This document shows positions 7,199 to 9,375 of a DNA stretch of 9,375 nt, piece by piece. The DNA comes from Verrucomicrobiota bacterium (lineage in GTDB: Bacteria > Verrucomicrobiota > Verrucomicrobiia > Limisphaerales > AV2). Position 1 is the first letter of the stretch; each line of letters begins with the position of its first letter. The stretch covers positions 1 through 9,375 of the forward strand of contig QHOP01000058.1 in the NCBI GenBank assembly GCA_003219345.1. Direction: 5' to 3'. The notes under the pieces were generated by a model that was not told the origin of the DNA, did no database searches, and worked only from the letters and a program-made list of their open reading frames with translations. Position numbers and translations under genes: made by a program.

Positions 7199-7257
7199 CG
7201 ATTTCTAAAAATTGGCGATGAAAAATTCATTTTGCAGCGTTCAATTCATGAACAGCG
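7199..7257 (-). promoter_or_regulatory. Likely promoter/operator region of the FG-GAP-TPR-HTTM operon
   Basis: This 59-base AT-rich gap lies between the upstream terminator and the FG-GAP start, so a promoter for genes 2-4 should sit here or reach into the terminator. No convincing -35/-10 pair is visible; a lone TTGAAC near 7239-7244 on the minus strand is the closest -35. Two small palindromes share ATTCAT: atgaa-aaa-ttcat at 7218-7230 and ttcatgaa at 7245-7252. They could be binding-site halves, but such short AT-rich palindromes can arise by chance. Confidence 0.3.
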
Positions 7258-7286
7258 AAAAAAAGACCGGACGAAGTCCGGTCTTT
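7258..7286 (-). terminator. Strong Rho-independent terminator
   Basis: An 11-base perfect inverted repeat (7262-7272 with 7276-7286) encloses a three-base loop, which reads cUUCg on the minus-strand RNA. Seven T (7258-7264, overlapping the end of the stem) follow on the minus strand. It begins about 20 bases after the stop codon of the LamG/PA14 gene. On the plus strand the T-run is only three bases, so it works mainly for minus-strand transcripts. It separates the LamG/PA14 gene from the downstream operon. Confidence 0.93.
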
Positions 7287-7306
7287 CTGTCTGAGTGAAG
7301 CTCAAA

Positions 7307-9375
7307 TCATGGGTTCTGGACCCGATAGAAGGTGTTGTCGGTCCCGATCGCAATCGTTGCCGGGTTGGCGGGCGCGGGCACAACATTGTTCCACTGGATC
7401 GGAGTGCCGTTTAGCGCCGTTGCGAACTGCAGCGTGCCACCGGCGGGTGTCCACGAGATGTTGAGATTGTTGCCCGATCTCGAGACACTCAAGGTGATGC
7501 CTGCCGGAACCGTGACCGCCCCGCTCGTCACCAGCACGCCACCGCTCTTTCCGGCAGTGTAATGAGCGGCAACGCGGGCAGCCGGAATCGCCTTGTCGAA
7601 AATCGCCACTTCATCAATTTTCCCGGTGAAGTAGTTACCCGAACCGTCGAAGACCCCACCGCCACCGATGTTGACGTTAAAAGATGAAGCGCCGTAGTCC
7701 ATCGTCGTCACGCTGGTTGACGCTTGCAGCACGCCGTCGTAATAGGTCCGCAGGGAGGTTCCGGAGGCGATGGTCGCCACATGATGCCATTCGTTGTCGG
7801 GGAACGAATAGGCCGTGTTCAGATTGTCCACCGGCGTCCAGATTTGAATCGTGTTCGCGTCGATGAAGCCATACTCGACGGCGTCGTTCTGACCGACGAT
7901 GCCGATTCGCGTGCCGAATGTGGTCGGGTCCGAAACCCGGTTCGCCGGCGCGACCCAGTATTCCAGGGTAAACGCCCCGCGGTCCTGGAGGAACGGATTT
8001 TGTGTATTCACCCAGTCACCCTGACCATCGAACGTGGCCGCGCGATTGTTGGCGTCGAAGCCGACGAAAGCAGGCGGGCGCGGACCTGGGTCTGCCTTGG
8101 CGGGACCGCCGCCTCCAATATCACTCACGAACAGACCGTTGCCGCCCGTGCTCCCGCTGTTCGTGGCCACCGTCGCAGCCGCGGCTTCCTCGAACCGATA
8201 GTAGGCAATCGGCCCATCGAACAGGATGTTCGCGGCATAGGTCACCGGGTTGAACACGAACTGGATTGAGGTGTTCGGTACGACCGCGTTGCCAGCCTCG
8301 TCCTTGACTCCATTGAGTGTGAGTGTGTTTGTGACGTTGGGAGTCAACGCGCTGCCCGTCATGATGGTCACATTTGTGAGGGTCGCATCCAGCGTGACAT
8401 TCGTGGCAACGATGTTGCCAGGCGTAAACACGTAGTTCTGCACAGTCTCAGTCGAAGCTTTGTCCATTGACTCATTGTAGGTCATCGTGATCACTTTGAA
8501 CGTGCCATCGACCAAGAGAATCTGAACCGGTCGCGGTGGCGTCCTGTCCGGAATCACGGTGAGTGTCGCCTCGCTGCTGGTCGCGCTGCTAAACGCGTTG
8601 GCGACGGTCACCTTGAACCTGGCTCCGTCGTCTGAGCTTCTGACCAAGGCAATGGAGTAACTCTGGCCGGTGGCTCCCGGAATCGCTGTCCCGTCTCGAA
8701 ACCATTGGTAGGTGTAGGGCGGTGATCCGGAGGAGCCAACCGTGAAAGTGACGGAGCCGGGCTCCTGCACCGGCGGGCTGCCCGGCTGGGTGGTGATCGT
8801 AACCGGCCCCGAGGTAATGCCAAAAGCGGAAAGGTATCGACCCGGAATCGGCGAATCCCCATCGACCGGTTCGAGGGCGCCCGGCAGTTGCCAGGTCACG
8901 GCGATATTGTCGCCCCCTACTCCTGCCGCGTGGATCGCTTCAACATAATAACGGTTGCCCGAAGTCAGCGTAATCACGTTGGGCGTCGGCCACTGACTTC
9001 CCGCAAACTGATCCGAGCGCTTCGCCGTAATATCGGTGGTGCTTGCAGGGTCGGTGTCAATCCATTGTCTCGTGTTCGACCAGGCCGTCTCGGTCGCGAT
9101 CAGCTTCTTATTCGCCGGATTCTCATCCGTGCTTAGGTACAATTCGGAGGGATCAGCAGAGCAAATAAAAAAGACATAGTTGCCGGAGGCCTGCGCAGTG
9201 ACGTAGCCGCGGAATTGAGTTCCATAATTATCGGCGAAATTGACCGGGCCTTCAAAAAGAGTGGGATAGGTCACTTGGTCAGGCTGGTTATTCGTGAACT
9301 TCGCCGAATTGGTTATGGCCGCGACGGTGCCGCCGGCCACGAAAAACACCCGCCGTTCAATCGCGCCGTCGGTCT
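7307..9375 (-). CDS. Large secreted PA14-Ig-LamG multidomain protein (5'-partial)
   Basis: The frame is open from the right edge to a TGA at 7307-7309, giving 688 visible residues. The GTG at 9347-9349 is an internal codon, since coding sequence (TDGAIERRVF) continues through it to the edge. Domains by visible residue: PA14-like, about 35-185 (YPTLFEGPVN, YGTQFRGYVTAQASGNYVFF, LYLSTDENPANKKLIATE, YYVEAIHAAGVGGDNIAVTW). Ig-like, about 192-274 (YTYQWFRDGTAIPGATG, DDGARFKVTVANAFS). SbsA-like Ig, about 279-375 (ITMTYNESMDKAS, DEAGNAVVPNTSIQF). LamG/concanavalin-like, about 383-608 (AYYRFEE, AATFDGQGDWV, FTLEYWV, WHHVATI, YYDGVLQAS, GKIDEVAIFDKA). C-terminal beta domain, about 620-688 (LSVSRSGNNLNISWTPAGGTLQFATAL, ending FYRVQNP). 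The last is a recurrent ending of Verrucomicrobiota secreted proteins (from memory of the family). The modules suggest extracellular glycan or protein binding; no catalytic motif is visible, and an enzyme domain could lie beyond the window. Confidence 0.92.
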   Translation of the reverse strand, partial: TDGAIERRVFFVAGGTVAAITNSAKFTNNQPDQVTYPTLFEGPVNFADNYGTQFRGYVTAQASGNYVFFICSADPSELYLSTDENPANKKLIATETAWSNTRQWIDTDPASTTDITAKRSDQFAGSQWPTPNVITLTSGNRYYVEAIHAAGVGGDNIAVTWQLPGALEPVDGDSPIPGRYLSAFGITSGPVTITTQPGSPPVQEPGSVTFTVGSSGSPPYTYQWFRDGTAIPGATGQSYSIALVRSSDDGARFKVTVANAFSSATSSEATLTVIPDRTPPRPVQILLVDGTFKVITMTYNESMDKASTETVQNYVFTPGNIVATNVTLDATLTNVTIMTGSALTPNVTNTLTLNGVKDEAGNAVVPNTSIQFVFNPVTYAANILFDGPIAYYRFEEAAAATVATNSGSTGGNGLFVSDIGGGGPAKADPGPRPPAFVGFDANNRAATFDGQGDWVNTQNPFLQDRGAFTLEYWVAPANRVSDPTTFGTRIGIVGQNDAVEYGFIDANTIQIWTPVDNLNTAYSFPDNEWHHVATIASGTSLRTYYDGVLQASTSVTTMDYGASSFNVNIGGGGVFDGSGNYFTGKIDEVAIFDKAIPAARVAAHYTAGKSGGVLVTSGAVTVPAGITLSVSRSGNNLNISWTPAGGTLQFATALNGTPIQWNNVVPAPANPATIAIGTDNTFYRVQNP

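Noticed and set aside
9347..9349. GTG as the start of the LamG protein
   Set aside because: The frame stays open to the window edge with plausible sequence before it, no signal peptide follows the GTG, and the PA14 module begins soon after, so the true start is outside the window.
1..9375. tRNA, rRNA, insertion sequences, attachment sites, CRISPR arrays
   Set aside because: I looked on both strands and saw no cloverleaf-like element, transposase, terminal inverted repeats or regularly spaced repeats.

Overview
The window carries five genes, all on the minus strand, so transcription runs from high to low coordinates. The style is that of Verrucomicrobiota, possibly the Pedosphaera/Limisphaerales side. 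It has moderately high GC, large secreted proteins built from PA14-like, Ig-like and LamG modules, a short C-terminal domain ending in a 'FYRVQNP'-type tail, and starts of apparently first-position genes without Shine-Dalgarno sequences. The assignment is inferred from protein style; no rRNA or marker gene is present. Planctomycetota is the main alternative.

Layout, in transcription order. (1) 9375-7307: a secreted or surface protein cut by the right window edge (PA14-like, Ig-like, SbsA-like Ig, LamG, C-terminal beta domain). It is closed by a strong intrinsic terminator at 7258-7286. (2) 7198-5861: a membrane-anchored protein with seven FG-GAP/VCBS calcium-loop repeats. (3) 5864-4482: a membrane-anchored TPR protein that overlaps gene 2 by four bases (ATGA). 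(4) 4287 (or further upstream) to 2020: an integral membrane HTTM protein related to vitamin K-dependent gamma-glutamyl carboxylase. It keeps the lysine-containing GGVAKLNADW motif and has an unusually long C-terminal half. (5) After a 334-base gap, 1685 to the left edge: a second secreted PA14-like protein, clearly paralogous to gene 1 in its N-terminal domain.

Genes 2-4 look like one operon: FG-GAP protein, TPR protein, HTTM protein, all predicted membrane-associated with their soluble parts probably outside the cytoplasm. A working inference is a membrane complex in which the carboxylase-like enzyme modifies, or works with, a calcium-binding propeller-like protein using a TPR scaffold. No function is proven by the sequence.

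The most unusual spot is the TPR/HTTM junction. An ATG overlapping the TPR stop codon has a good Shine-Dalgarno (AGGAG, 8-base spacing) and is in frame with the HTTM gene, but it meets a TGA after six codons. Recognisable HTTM homology (WLLAKPVNGAS) resumes in that frame before any conventional start codon. Either the gene is disrupted, the sequence contains an error, or the short ATG ORF is a coupled leader peptide and the HTTM protein starts at an unusual codon.
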